This document shows positions 43,671-52,766 of a stretch of DNA of 64,000 nucleotides, piece after piece. The stretch spans positions 1 to 64,000 of the forward strand of contig JAJYUB010000014.1 of NCBI GenBank assembly GCA_021792795.1, given 5' to 3'. Below the pieces are notes generated by a model. The model made no database searches, was not told the DNA's origin, and saw only the letters and a list, made by a program, of their open reading frames with translations. Positions within the stretch are counted from its first letter, which is position 1. Every line of letters starts with the position of its first letter. Position numbers and translations under genes: made by a program. This DNA comes from Acidobacteriota bacterium. Lineage in GTDB: Bacteria; Acidobacteriota; Terriglobia; Terriglobales; Acidobacteriaceae.

Positions 43671-43926
43671 GGCGAAGAAAGGGGCATCGGAAGCTTGGTG
43701 TTCGACGGCCCCGATGAAGAATGCACGCTCGAATTCGCGGACCTGGATTGTCCTTGTACCGCTTCTGCCCCTTCGCGGCTGTTACCGATTGGCGGCCCGA
43801 CACTCGGTTCTCAATGGCGCTATGGGTTGAGCAGCCCGAGGATGATGTGTGCCTCCGCAACCGGATCGGAACTGGTCCCCAGCAGGTTGTAGTTTCGCGA
43901 AAGGTCTTTGATGTGGAAGGCCCCGC

Positions 43927-44983
43927 TCACAAGGGGGCGTTCCCTTGTTGTCCGCCATACGCATGTTCGGCGGCCCCGAAGAAGTGTTTGAACGCGGAAG
44001 CGACAGCTATATTCATCGCTGCCTGTTCGATGTCGCTGCGGTTGATGCTGAACGAATCGCTGCTATCAAGGGAAGCGTACCGGATCATCGATGCGCTGGT
44101 CCGCAGGACACCCGTGGATGTATTGGTGAAAGCGCCGCTGTACCGATCATGCTTTACGCGGAACGTGGCGTAGCCGTTACGTTGCAGCGCCTACTTCATA
44201 TCGGACCGAGCGGTGTTGTAGTTCGAGTAGTAATAGAGTTGCTGAACCCCATCATGTCGTAAGCAGAAGGCTTGGTCTGGTCCATTTGCACAGCGCGCTG
44301 CTCCAGTTGCAGCGCGGAGGCTGCACTGTTTTGCTGTAGCAAAATCTGCGCCTGGGCGAGGACCGCCTTGTAGTCCGACTGCGTCGACGCGGGGGTCACG
44401 GGGTGCTGGGCAGGCTGCGCGGAGGCGTGTTGTCCGGGCTGATACCGCGGTGCAGAATGCCGGCCTTATGCACCTCCCGCAACGCGTCCATGATGGGCAT
44501 CAAAACATTCATGGCACGGCTGAAAGGAATTTTTCCGTCCTTCTGTTTCAGATAGGCGTCGAGCGTGATGACCTCCAGATACCCCATCATCAAAAAATAG
44601 GCGGTGCCGTTGGCCTGGAAGAAGAACTGGACGCCACCATGCCGGGATGACTTTGAAATCGCGCCAGGACCCGCGCTTCTTAAATAAGCTTTTGCAGGCC
44701 CAGTTCATAGCTGAATTTCTGGCTGGAATAAGAATTGACGGAGAGCGTCCAAGTAGTTCGTGTCGCAACTCCGTTGGGCATGTATTCTTTTAGCGCGACG
44801 CGCCGTTCCAGATTCAGGCCCAGGCAAGGTAGCTGATGCCGAAGCGCCGTGGCCAAGCACCCGGCCGACGACAAACTGGTCCGGCAGGATTGTCCCGGGC
44901 GGCAGATACGGCGGGGACTCTGCTTCCTGCCCCGCAAGCCAGCCGCATTGCGGACATACGGCTGCCCCCGAAGAATCTTCCAT
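43927..44983 (-). pseudogene. remnant of a zinc-ribbon Ser/Thr protein kinase with TPR-like tail
   Basis: Pieces in different frames rebuild a kinase. First an N-terminal CPQCGWLAGQ zinc knuckle and VVGRVLGHGA glycine loop, then LERRVALKEYMPNGVATRT with the ATP lysine, then GYLEVITLDAYLKQKDGKIP and MDALREVHKAGILHRGISPD, where the catalytic HRD is HRG. The frame then jumps over the rest of the kinase into a tail (YKAVLAQAQILLQQNSAAS) and, after another shift and an in-frame stop, YSGAFTNTSTGVLRTSAS to the final stop at 43927. Frameshifts, a large internal deletion and loss of the catalytic Asp show it is dead. The 256 bases between it and the glycosidase stop hold no recognisable gene. Confidence 0.85.
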
Positions 44984-45531
44984 GCAGCCCGACCCAGAGA
45001 ATTGCAGCGGATGGGCCCGGGCCCCCAAAAGCCGCATAATTCCGGCCTGGTGTCTTGTAGTGATGTTTTTTGCCAAAAACATCACGAAAAAAATCGGCCG
45101 CGCCGCGGCGGGCAGGGATAGATTGCGCGGACGGAAATCGGTCTCGGTCCCGAACTGCTTCCGTGTCCCGACAGCCCAGACCGTATCGAGACTTGGCAAA
45201 TCAACCGACGCCGCAGAAGCTGCGTAACCTGCTTCAGAAATTGGGAATTGGGCCCGACTGTGGCCTCTGCAGGCCGTCGATTGAGGTCCGCGCGCTCAAC
45301 AATGCCCTTCAGCAGCGGCCCACAGGAATTCATGAAAACCTCACGTCCATCGGCGGCCCTTTCCGTGCTATGATTTGCGTGAAAACGTGCCTTGGCTGTC
45401 TTCCTGGTCCACCCCCGCCCAGTTTGGAGATATCATCCCACTCCCGCGCGGTTTTATTCGGAGAGGGAATGCCCTTTCTGTCATGCTGCCCACTGAACGC
45501 GACGTGGAACGAAATCGAGGACGGTTGAGAA
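44984..45531. other. long non-coding region with a perfect hairpin
   Basis: No credible gene lies here. The striking element is GTGATGTTTTT (45060-45070), loop TGCC, AAAAACATCAC (45075-45085): an 11-base perfect stem with a 4-base loop, followed by GAAAAAAA. The region should also contain the promoter of the downstream CHAT gene. Confidence 0.5.
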
Positions 45532-48500
45532 GTGAGGGATCGTAGCCGAATTCCGAATCTCTGGTTCGCCTGCCCTACATTTTGCAACCTGGCTGTTCCA
45601 TCGACTTCTGGGATTGCCGGGTGGATGGCGGTATGTTTTCTGCTGCTTTTCGCCGTCATGCCGGGCCCGGTCAGTTTCGGCCAGGACCCGGCGTCCGCCG
45701 AGAATCCTTCTCCTAAGCCATCCAGCTGGTTCCTCGCCGCAGGGGAGCCTGTCGAACTCAGACTGAAACCGGGTGAAAGTGAAACGCTTGCCTTTCAATG
45801 CAGTGGGGGAATGTACAGCGAAGTTCTGGTTCAGCAGATTCAAGGAATGAACCAGAGCCAACTGATTGATCCGGACGGAAAGGCATCGAAGCCTAGGGCC
45901 AACGATGGAGGCGCAGGGTCTGTCGAGCGAATCTCATTGTTGCCTGCCCGCAGTGGGACGTTTCATCTGCAAATCCAGCCCCGTGAGCGACACCTGCCAG
46001 TCGTCGTGCGGGTCACTCGGCTGCCGGAGCGGACCCCGCAGCCGCAAGACGCGGGCATTGTGCAGGCAGAGTCTGCGCTGGCGCAGGCGGAGTGGATTCG
46101 TCGGCATCCGAATCCAGCCTCGTCGCCAACTGCGTCCAGTCCAGCGGACGTGCTGGCGATGTACGATCGCGCATCCCGCTTGGCGCTGCAAGCCGGCGAT
46201 GAGACGCTTGCCGGAGAGTGCCTGATTGGGAAAGCCAGATACCAGATCTTCCGCATCGCACAGTATCGGCAAGGGGTACAAACTGCCACGCGAGCGATGC
46301 AACTGCTTGTGTCGGGTCCAGCGATGGGAGAGCAGGCCCTCGCGTGGAAAACTCTGGCTTCGGCACTCGCATTCGTCAGTCGATATGACCAAAGTATTGC
46401 TGCTTCCGAACGCGCGGTGGCGCTGTATGAGAAGACGGGCGACCTGTACTGGCAGGGCATTGTTCTTGGCAATCTTGCCGACTCCTATCGCGAGATGGGA
46501 GATACCACGAAAGCATTGGAGTCTGCCAAAGGGTCGCTGCAAGTCGCCCAGCAGCTTTCCGACGACTACGGGGTCGCCTTTACAGAGTCGACGATTGGCG
46601 AAATCTATCAGGGGCGCGGGCAATATCAACATGCACTGGACGCTTATTTTGCGGCGCTCGACACGCTGAATCGGGTCTCCTATCCCCAGGTATACGGAGA
46701 AGTCTGGACCAACCTGGGTCAACTGTACGTTCAACTGGGAGATTGGGGCCGTGCCGCGACCGCGTATGGCAACGCGCTTCCCGTTCTCCACAAAGATGGC
46801 GACGCGATCAACGAGATCGCGGTTCTGGGCCATCTTGGCGAGCTTGCTTTTCATGCCGGCCACCTGGCCCAGGCGCAGGCATACTTTCAAAAGGGGCTGG
46901 CCCTGGCAGAGAGCCAGCAGTTGCTTCGCGAGGAAACGTTCTTAAAGATTGGCCTGGCGCGGACCTGTCTGCGAATGCGCTGCGCCGAAGACCCGTCGAT
47001 CGCGCTCGCGCAGGCGCGGAATTCAGCGCAGCAGATTCATCAACTGGATGGCGAGGCGGCCGCAGATGCGGCGATCGGAAATTTGCTGGGTACGCGTTCC
47101 CGGAATGCCAAGGCAATGGATGCGTATATGCAGTCGGCGGCGCTATGGCGGCGCGTTTCCAACTCGGTCGAACTGGCTGCGGTAGAAGCCGACATGGCCC
47201 GCCTGGATGTTCGACAAGGCCAACTGCCGGCGGCCCGGCGCCAGATCTATGCGGCGCTCAGCGCGATTGAGACTTCCCGCGCCGACATCGATAGCGATGC
47301 ATTGCGGACATCGTATTTCACGTCCAAGCGCAATTACTACGATCTAGCCGTGAAAATTTTGATGCGGATGGATCGCCTATCCCCACGGCACGGGTATGCG
47401 GAAGAGGCGTGGAACATCGCGGAGCGGGCCCGCGCGCGCACGCTGCTGGACGACCTGCAGGAAGGCCCGCGAGACGACGCCTCGGTTTTCGATCCGCAAC
47501 TGGAGCATAAAGTTGCCGCTGTGGACGTGCAGATCCATGAGACGGAGGACCAACTGCTGGCCCTGGGACCTTCCAAAACCGGGATTGCGCATGCACGGCA
47601 GTTGCAACGAAGGATGCACGACTTGTTGCAGGCTTCCGATCAGTTGGAGGCAACCTTGTACGCCTCGAACCCCCGATATCGCGCAACGGCCCAGGCGGGC
47701 CCTATTTCAGCCGCTCAATTCAGGCGCGCCGTGCTCGACCGCAAGACCGCCCTGATTGAGTATTGGATGGGGAATGGGCACAGCTATCTTTGGGTGCTTA
47801 CCAGGGACGGCATGCGAAGCTTCCAACTGCCGGACCGCGCGGCCCTTGACAGCGCGGTCCATTCTTACCGGAAACTTATGCTGGCCCGGGACACCTATGT
47901 TCCCAGCGAAAGCATTCAAAATCGTCAGCTCAGGATCCGGCGATCGGATGCCAGGCTTTCCGCTGAATCCACAAGACTGGCGGGTATATTGTTGCCCTTC
48001 CGCCTGGATCCGCGGATCAACCGGCTATGGATTGTCGGAGATGGAAGCTTGTTGTCCATGCCTTTTGCTGCCTTGCAGCCCGCGCATCCCAATGCATCTT
48101 CAGGCCCATATCTGATGCAGCGATATTCCCTGGTCTACGAGCCGTCCGCCTCTACGATCGCCGCCCTCCTGGCCAGAGGGACGCCGGGGCCCGGCCGCGC
48201 GCGCATCGCCATCTTTGCCGACCCGGTGTACAGCGGCACCGACGAAAGAGTGGAAAGGGCTTCCGCGACTTCGTTGCCGCCAATGACCGAAAAGCCTGTC
48301 TTGCGTTTGGCGTTGTTCGAAACGCTATCGCAGTTGCCCCGGTTGCCTGCCTCGGGTCAGGAGGGCCTGGCGATTGAGCGGATTGCGGGAACAGCGAATA
48401 CATCTTTGTTTCTAGGTTTCGGCGCTTCCCCGAAAACCTTGGCGAGCATTGACTGGAAGTCGTATTCTGTAGCGCACTTTGCCGCCCACGCGATTGTGGA

Positions 48501-48918
48501 TACACAGCATCCGGAATTCTCCGGAATTGTTCTTTCCATGGTGCACCGCGATGGGACTCCCGCAGATGGCGTCCTGTGGCTGCATGATATTTATCGATTA
48601 ACAATCCCCGTTTCCCTGGTCACGCTCAGTGGATGCCAGACGGCGGACGGACAATCCATTCCAGGCGAAGGCATCAACGGCCTTGCCAGGGCGTTTCTTT
48701 ATGCTGGAGCACGCAGCGTGATTGGGACGCTTTGGGATTCCGAAGACAACAGCTCAAGTGAATTGATGAAAAGCTTCTATCGAGCATTGATTGCGCAACA
48801 CCTTACCCCGGTTGCGGCGCTACGTTCGGCGCAGCTTCAGGTACTCTCCGATGATGAGCACCAAGCGCCCTATTACTGGGCGGGATTTGTATTGGAAGGC
48901 GATGGACAGGGAAGCTAG
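45532..48918 (+). CDS. exported CHAT-domain protein with TPR repeats
   Basis: A 1128-residue protein. A hydrophobic segment at residues about 27-48 (AGWMAVCFLLLFAVMPG) serves as signal or anchor. A beta-rich domain follows to about residue 165, then roughly eight TPR units (about 180-560, e.g. GIVLGNLADSYREMGDTTKA, VWTNLGQLYVQLGDWGRAA) and a coiled coil. The C-terminal CHAT (caspase-HetF-associated-with-TPR) protease domain has the catalytic dyad His986 (FAAHAIVD) and Cys1035 (TLSGCQTADG), with GEGINGLARAFLYAGARSV after it. The start is GTG 45532 with only a weak ribosome site. Next to it lie a sigma factor and an anti-sigma-like gene, which together look like one regulated unit. Confidence 0.9.
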   Translation: MRDRSRIPNLWFACPTFCNLAVPSTSGIAGWMAVCFLLLFAVMPGPVSFGQDPASAENPSPKPSSWFLAAGEPVELRLKPGESETLAFQCSGGMYSEVLVQQIQGMNQSQLIDPDGKASKPRANDGGAGSVERISLLPARSGTFHLQIQPRERHLPVVVRVTRLPERTPQPQDAGIVQAESALAQAEWIRRHPNPASSPTASSPADVLAMYDRASRLALQAGDETLAGECLIGKARYQIFRIAQYRQGVQTATRAMQLLVSGPAMGEQALAWKTLASALAFVSRYDQSIAASERAVALYEKTGDLYWQGIVLGNLADSYREMGDTTKALESAKGSLQVAQQLSDDYGVAFTESTIGEIYQGRGQYQHALDAYFAALDTLNRVSYPQVYGEVWTNLGQLYVQLGDWGRAATAYGNALPVLHKDGDAINEIAVLGHLGELAFHAGHLAQAQAYFQKGLALAESQQLLREETFLKIGLARTCLRMRCAEDPSIALAQARNSAQQIHQLDGEAAADAAIGNLLGTRSRNAKAMDAYMQSAALWRRVSNSVELAAVEADMARLDVRQGQLPAARRQIYAALSAIETSRADIDSDALRTSYFTSKRNYYDLAVKILMRMDRLSPRHGYAEEAWNIAERARARTLLDDLQEGPRDDASVFDPQLEHKVAAVDVQIHETEDQLLALGPSKTGIAHARQLQRRMHDLLQASDQLEATLYASNPRYRATAQAGPISAAQFRRAVLDRKTALIEYWMGNGHSYLWVLTRDGMRSFQLPDRAALDSAVHSYRKLMLARDTYVPSESIQNRQLRIRRSDARLSAESTRLAGILLPFRLDPRINRLWIVGDGSLLSMPFAALQPAHPNASSGPYLMQRYSLVYEPSASTIAALLARGTPGPGRARIAIFADPVYSGTDERVERASATSLPPMTEKPVLRLALFETLSQLPRLPASGQEGLAIERIAGTANTSLFLGFGASPKTLASIDWKSYSVAHFAAHAIVDTQHPEFSGIVLSMVHRDGTPADGVLWLHDIYRLTIPVSLVTLSGCQTADGQSIPGEGINGLARAFLYAGARSVIGTLWDSEDNSSSELMKSFYRALIAQHLTPVAALRSAQLQVLSDDEHQAPYYWAGFVLEGDGQGS

Positions 48919-48939
48919 ATTGGTTCCTAGGACTGCTAC

Positions 48940-49587
48940 GTGGGACAGTTGAACGCAAGAATGCCTTGGATGCTGGACAAAAGCGGACTGGAAAGTCTGC
49001 TGAACGCGCTGCATCCCGACCGGGAACAGGCCAGCCATGCCTACGAGGCCCTGCGTCGTCGTCTCATCCGTTTTTTTGAATGGAACCGCGCAGATTTGCC
49101 CGAAGATCTGGCGGACGAAACCTTGGATCGGCTGGCGAGGCGCCTCTGTTCCCCAGGAGAAGCCATTCTGGAGCCGTTGAAGTTTGCCTCTGGGATTGCG
49201 CGATTGGTGCTGAAGGAGCACAGGCGGAATACACATCGCAAGGAAGAAGCCTTGGCAACGATGCTGCAGCGCGGCATGGAGGCAGCACGCAGAGAGCGAG
49301 AGCAGCGCGAACTGGAGGAATATGCCTCGGTATTGGAGAAGTGCCTGGAGGCGGTCCCTGAACAGAGCCGGAACCTGGTCCGCCGCTACTTTGGCGCGGA
49401 AAGCCGCGTCCAGATTCTGCGCCGGCAAGAGCTGGCGCAGGAGTATGGGATCTCTATAAATGCTTTGCGAAATCGAGTGATGCGTATCCGGGGGGAACTG
49501 GAAAAAAACTGTTCGGCGCTGCTGGCCGAAAAAGTTTTTACTGGCGACAAGATGGATCGCTCAAAATTGTCACTCTATGATGAATAG
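48940..49587 (+). CDS. ECF-type sigma factor-like protein linked to the CHAT gene
   Basis: A 215-residue protein. The N-terminal half (FEWNRADLPEDLADETLDRLARR) resembles a reduced sigma region 2, the C-terminal half (LRRQELAQEYGISINALRNRVMRIR) is a region 4 helix-turn-helix. The -35 recognition helix seems intact, but the -10 part is shorter than in standard ECF factors, so divergent DNA recognition is possible. GTG 48940 was chosen because AGGA lies 7 bases upstream; ATG 48961 is an alternative. The gene starts 21 bases after the CHAT stop. Confidence 0.75.
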   Translation: MGQLNARMPWMLDKSGLESLLNALHPDREQASHAYEALRRRLIRFFEWNRADLPEDLADETLDRLARRLCSPGEAILEPLKFASGIARLVLKEHRRNTHRKEEALATMLQRGMEAARREREQRELEEYASVLEKCLEAVPEQSRNLVRRYFGAESRVQILRRQELAQEYGISINALRNRVMRIRGELEKNCSALLAEKVFTGDKMDRSKLSLYDE

Positions 49588-49610
49588 TTCATTTCCTGCT
49601 TGAGAAATCG

Positions 49611-50513
49611 ATGGACACTCACTTGAACAGTCGGCAATTGGCATTGCGGTATCTTTTGGATGAGATGTCTTTCGACGAGCGGGCCGGTGTCGATGACCGA
49701 CTGATCGCAGATCAGGAGTTTTCCGACAGCTTTCAGGAAGCTCAATACGATTTGATCGATGCTTACGTCGCAAACGAGCTCCCCATCGACATCCGTAAAC
49801 GAGTGGAGCGCGCACTCCTTGCTGGAAAGAGCGGGGAAAGTTCGCTTCGCCTGGCAGTCGCAATACAACAAGGGAGGGAGAAAGATCGCAGACGTGGCTC
49901 CGCATTGGGGCTGCTGCCGGCCGCCCGGAAGGGAGTGCCGAGAGTCCGCCGGAAATTTTTTTGGTTTGCTTTCCCGGCCTCTGTCGCCGCCTGTCTCCTT
50001 CTGGCGCTTGGTTTCATCCGCTGGCGTCAGTCGGCCGTTCCCCAGATGGCCCGACAGCTACGGGGAGGGGCATCGATCGCAGCCGGCAGTCCAACAGTTG
50101 TGAAACCCAGTTCCGTCCGGCCGTTGGCGCCCGCAGAAAATTCAAGTCGCGAGCATCCGTCTTTTCAGCAGCCGATGGGCATACTGGTTGTTGCCATGCC
50201 GATGCAAACCATGCGTGGAGCGAACCCGGTCACGATCCAGCTTCACCCCGGCATGGATCGCATCGAGGTGCAATGGCCGCTCCATGCCGATGCGCCGTCT
50301 GGATCCTACACCTTGGAAATCGCTTCCGGTCGGTCAAGCATGGCTGCCGTGCCGCAGATCGGACCGCTGACAACCATTGGCGGCATTCGCGTGGCCAGGT
50401 TTCGCGTTTCTGCGGACGAACTGGCGCCTGGCGAATTCCTCTTTCGGCTCCATGTGGCGGATGGACCCAATGACACGCCGATCGCGGAAACCGCCGTCCG
50501 CGTTTCTCGTTGA
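49611..50513 (+). CDS. anti-sigma-factor-like membrane protein
   Basis: A 300-residue single-pass protein. The cytoplasmic part (residues 1-115) is helical, with LALRYLLDEMSFDERAGVDDRLIAD, a phrase like the ASD-type domains that hold sigma factors. One transmembrane helix spans about residues 116-137. The outside part (about 140-300) has a flexible linker and a C-terminal beta-sandwich (VTIQLHPGMDRIEVQW...FRLHVAD). No zinc motif is present. It begins 23 bases after the sigma-like gene, and a terminator follows, so it closes the three-gene unit. Confidence 0.72.
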   Translation: MDTHLNSRQLALRYLLDEMSFDERAGVDDRLIADQEFSDSFQEAQYDLIDAYVANELPIDIRKRVERALLAGKSGESSLRLAVAIQQGREKDRRRGSALGLLPAARKGVPRVRRKFFWFAFPASVAACLLLALGFIRWRQSAVPQMARQLRGGASIAAGSPTVVKPSSVRPLAPAENSSREHPSFQQPMGILVVAMPMQTMRGANPVTIQLHPGMDRIEVQWPLHADAPSGSYTLEIASGRSSMAAVPQIGPLTTIGGIRVARFRVSADELAPGEFLFRLHVADGPNDTPIAETAVRVSR

Positions 50514-50553
50514 AGCAACAGCCAACGTTCCGTCGGGTCCCTTTGCGGGCAAA

Positions 50554-50581
50554 ACAGTTTGAAGCGCTCAAGCTGTTTTTG
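50554..50581 (+). terminator. intrinsic terminator of the CHAT-sigma-anti-sigma operon
   Basis: Nine-base stem ACAGTTTGA (50554-50562) with TCAAGCTGT (50568-50576), one G-T pair, loop AGCGC, then TTTTG. Confidence 0.8.
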
Positions 50582-50671
50582 TTCTCCGAGGCCGCAATAT
50601 GGCCCCGGAGAACGCGGTGTTCGTGCGCTGGGGTGGCCAGGAAGCGGCGAGCTTGAACGAAACCGGACAGT

Positions 50672-50697
50672 ACATAGTATCCACACATAGTATCCAC
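50672..50697. repeat. tandem 13-base repeat upstream of kdsB
   Basis: ACATAGTATCCAC occurs twice without a gap (50672-50684 and 50685-50697), 26 bases before the kdsB start. It may be a binding site or part of the promoter. Confidence 0.85.
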
Positions 50698-50722
50698 GGT
50701 TTGCTTTAGACTCAAGACCAGC

Positions 50723-51523
50723 ATGCCCGCATCCTCCAGTTTGCCTGTCGCGCGAGTGATTGGCGTCGTCCCGGCGCGTCTGGCTTCCACGCGCCTGCCG
50801 CGCAAGGTCATGCGGGAAATTGCCGGCAAGCCGATGCTGGCATGGGTTGTTCAGGCCGCCGCAAATGCTGGAGTTTTCGATCGCCTCATTGTTGCGACCG
50901 ATGCGGATGAAGTAGCTGACCTTTGCCAGGCGCGGGGATGGGAGTTCCAGATGACATCCTCTGACCTGCCCAGCGGAACCGATCGCGTCCACGCCGTGGC
51001 CCAGCGGCTGGCGCGCGAACATGGTCGCGTCCAATCCAACGATATTTTCGTCAACATCCAGGGCGATGAGCCGCTGCTCCGTCCCGAACATTTCCATGCG
51101 CTGCTGCTTCCCTTTCAACGGGCCGAGGTCAATGTCTCCACCGTGACGACTCGATGTCCCGCGGAGGACATCGGCAATCCTAATGTGGTGAAGGTTGTCG
51201 TCGACCACGATGGAAAGGCGCTGTATTTTTCGCGGTCGACGATTCCGTTCGATCGCGATGGAAATGGCGGGGGGAGCATCCCTTACTGGAAACATCTGGG
51301 GCTGTACGCCTACCGCAAGTACATTCTCGATCGTTTTCCTGGCTTGCCAAGCAGCAAGTTGGAAAGCGTGGAGAGGCTGGAGCAACTGCGGCTGCTGGAA
51401 AACGGGATCGCCATCCACGTCGAGCCGGTAGAACACGACACTGTCGGCGTCGACACCGAAGCGGACCTGGAAACGGCGGCGGCGCTGCTGCGTCAGCGGG
51501 AGCGGCAGCCGCTTGCGCCCTGA
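50723..51523 (+). CDS. kdsB: 3-deoxy-manno-octulosonate cytidylyltransferase (CMP-KDO synthetase)
   Basis: Activates KDO with CTP to CMP-KDO for lipid A core assembly. At 266 residues it has the usual size. Nucleotide-binding features are GVVPARLASTRLPRKVMREIAGKPML at the N-terminus, VATDADEV, SGTDRV, NIQGDEPLL with the metal-binding Asp, and KHLGLYAYRKYIL. The end includes the EHDTVGVDTEADLE segment typical of KdsB. It has its own promoter region after a terminator, and a direct repeat precedes it. Confidence 0.95.
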   Translation: MPASSSLPVARVIGVVPARLASTRLPRKVMREIAGKPMLAWVVQAAANAGVFDRLIVATDADEVADLCQARGWEFQMTSSDLPSGTDRVHAVAQRLAREHGRVQSNDIFVNIQGDEPLLRPEHFHALLLPFQRAEVNVSTVTTRCPAEDIGNPNVVKVVVDHDGKALYFSRSTIPFDRDGNGGGSIPYWKHLGLYAYRKYILDRFPGLPSSKLESVERLEQLRLLENGIAIHVEPVEHDTVGVDTEADLETAAALLRQRERQPLAP

Positions 51524-51598
51524 AGATTCCCCCCATGCTGGCAACCCCGCGCCAGACGAAACCCAACGGTTCCGATACACTGAATGCTGGAGATCAGG

Positions 51599-52495
51599 AT
51601 GAATCTGTTTCGCTTTCTTCCTCCTCAGGCGCATACCCGCCTGAAGCTGGGAGTGTATTTGTGCGCTGTTTTCATGGCAACATGCATGCTCGGGCTGGCG
51701 CAGACCTCGTCCCAGTCGAGCAGCAGCAGCGACACCACCGACAGTAACGGCGCCACCCCGACGATCAACAATCCGCAGAATCACAACGTCAGCACGGGAA
51801 ACTATGTGCCGCCGCCGCCGCCCTCTGGCCCGAATGTCTACTACAACCACCGGTGGGACATCTACGCCGGCGCAAGCTATACGAATTTTCTGGCTGGCCC
51901 AGCATTGTTTCAACGGTCCAACTTGGGCGGATGGGAAGCAGCCGCGAGTTACTGGCTTGGCTGGCACTGGGGCCTGATGGCGGACGCGCGCCAGTATATT
52001 GGCACCTCCGGCGTCTTCCCGAACGCAAACGGCGGCCTGCCCATTCCGCCGTGCCAGCCCTTTGAAACTACCTGTTACAACAATCCCACGGTGACAGGAC
52101 CGCGCATCATGCAGTATTACTTTATGGCCGGCCCGGAGTATCGCGTGTTTCGCCGCGCCAGAGCTTCCGCCACGTTTCATGCGATGTTTGGCAATGCCTG
52201 GGGCATCTTCAACTCCGCCCACCTTACGGGCCTGAACGTCCAGACCATCGGACTATTTGCCACGCAATGGACCTTCAGCGGAGCCATTGGCAGCACATTC
52301 GATTACAACTACAGTCCTCGAATCGCGTTTCGAATCCAACCGGAACTCCTACTGACCCATTATGGGGGCACGGCCCAACAGAATTTTGGATTTTCCGTGG
52401 GCCCGATCTTCCGGCTGGGCCATCTCGATACGTCCGGTGGAGCGACTCCATCTGAAAGAAAACATTGGCACTTGCATAATCCATTCCATAAGTGA
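51599..52495 (+). CDS. exported outer-membrane beta-barrel-like protein
   Basis: A 298-residue protein with a signal peptide (residues 1-35, CAVFMATCMLGLAQ), a Ser/Thr/Asn linker and PPPPP. The remainder alternates aromatic-rich strands (YNHRWDIYAGASYTNFL, GWEAAASYWLGWHWGLMAD, YYFMAGPEYRVF, FGFSVGPIFRLG), as in small OMP-type barrels of about 8-10 strands. No family is recognised with certainty. GGAGATCAGG precedes ATG 51599, and a TACACT -10-like box lies about 18 bases upstream. The 270 bases after it, to the convergent ndk gene, show no gene. Confidence 0.62.
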   Translation: MNLFRFLPPQAHTRLKLGVYLCAVFMATCMLGLAQTSSQSSSSSDTTDSNGATPTINNPQNHNVSTGNYVPPPPPSGPNVYYNHRWDIYAGASYTNFLAGPALFQRSNLGGWEAAASYWLGWHWGLMADARQYIGTSGVFPNANGGLPIPPCQPFETTCYNNPTVTGPRIMQYYFMAGPEYRVFRRARASATFHAMFGNAWGIFNSAHLTGLNVQTIGLFATQWTFSGAIGSTFDYNYSPRIAFRIQPELLLTHYGGTAQQNFGFSVGPIFRLGHLDTSGGATPSERKHWHLHNPFHK

Positions 52496-52766
52496 CCAAA
52501 GGGATCATCCTTCCGTGCTTTGACATCGATAACGAGCACGGATCACCATCTCACTCAGAAGCGGATTGGAATCTAGGCCTCCCCCTATCTCCAGTCTTTA
52601 TTCCTTCCGCTTTCCTGTCCCACCAAAAACAAATCAACAGCGTCGATGCGCAAGACTGCGCACGGCCGCGTGCGCGGCTACGGGATGCGACGTTTCATTT
52701 GAAATGGATGCACATGCCATCTGCCCCCATCGTGTGGAGGCCAGATCGCTGGGTTCAGGTCGGGGT

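Noticed and set aside
45060-45085. Rho-independent terminator on the plus strand
   Set aside because: The stem is followed by A residues, not T residues, and no gene ends just upstream on that strand.
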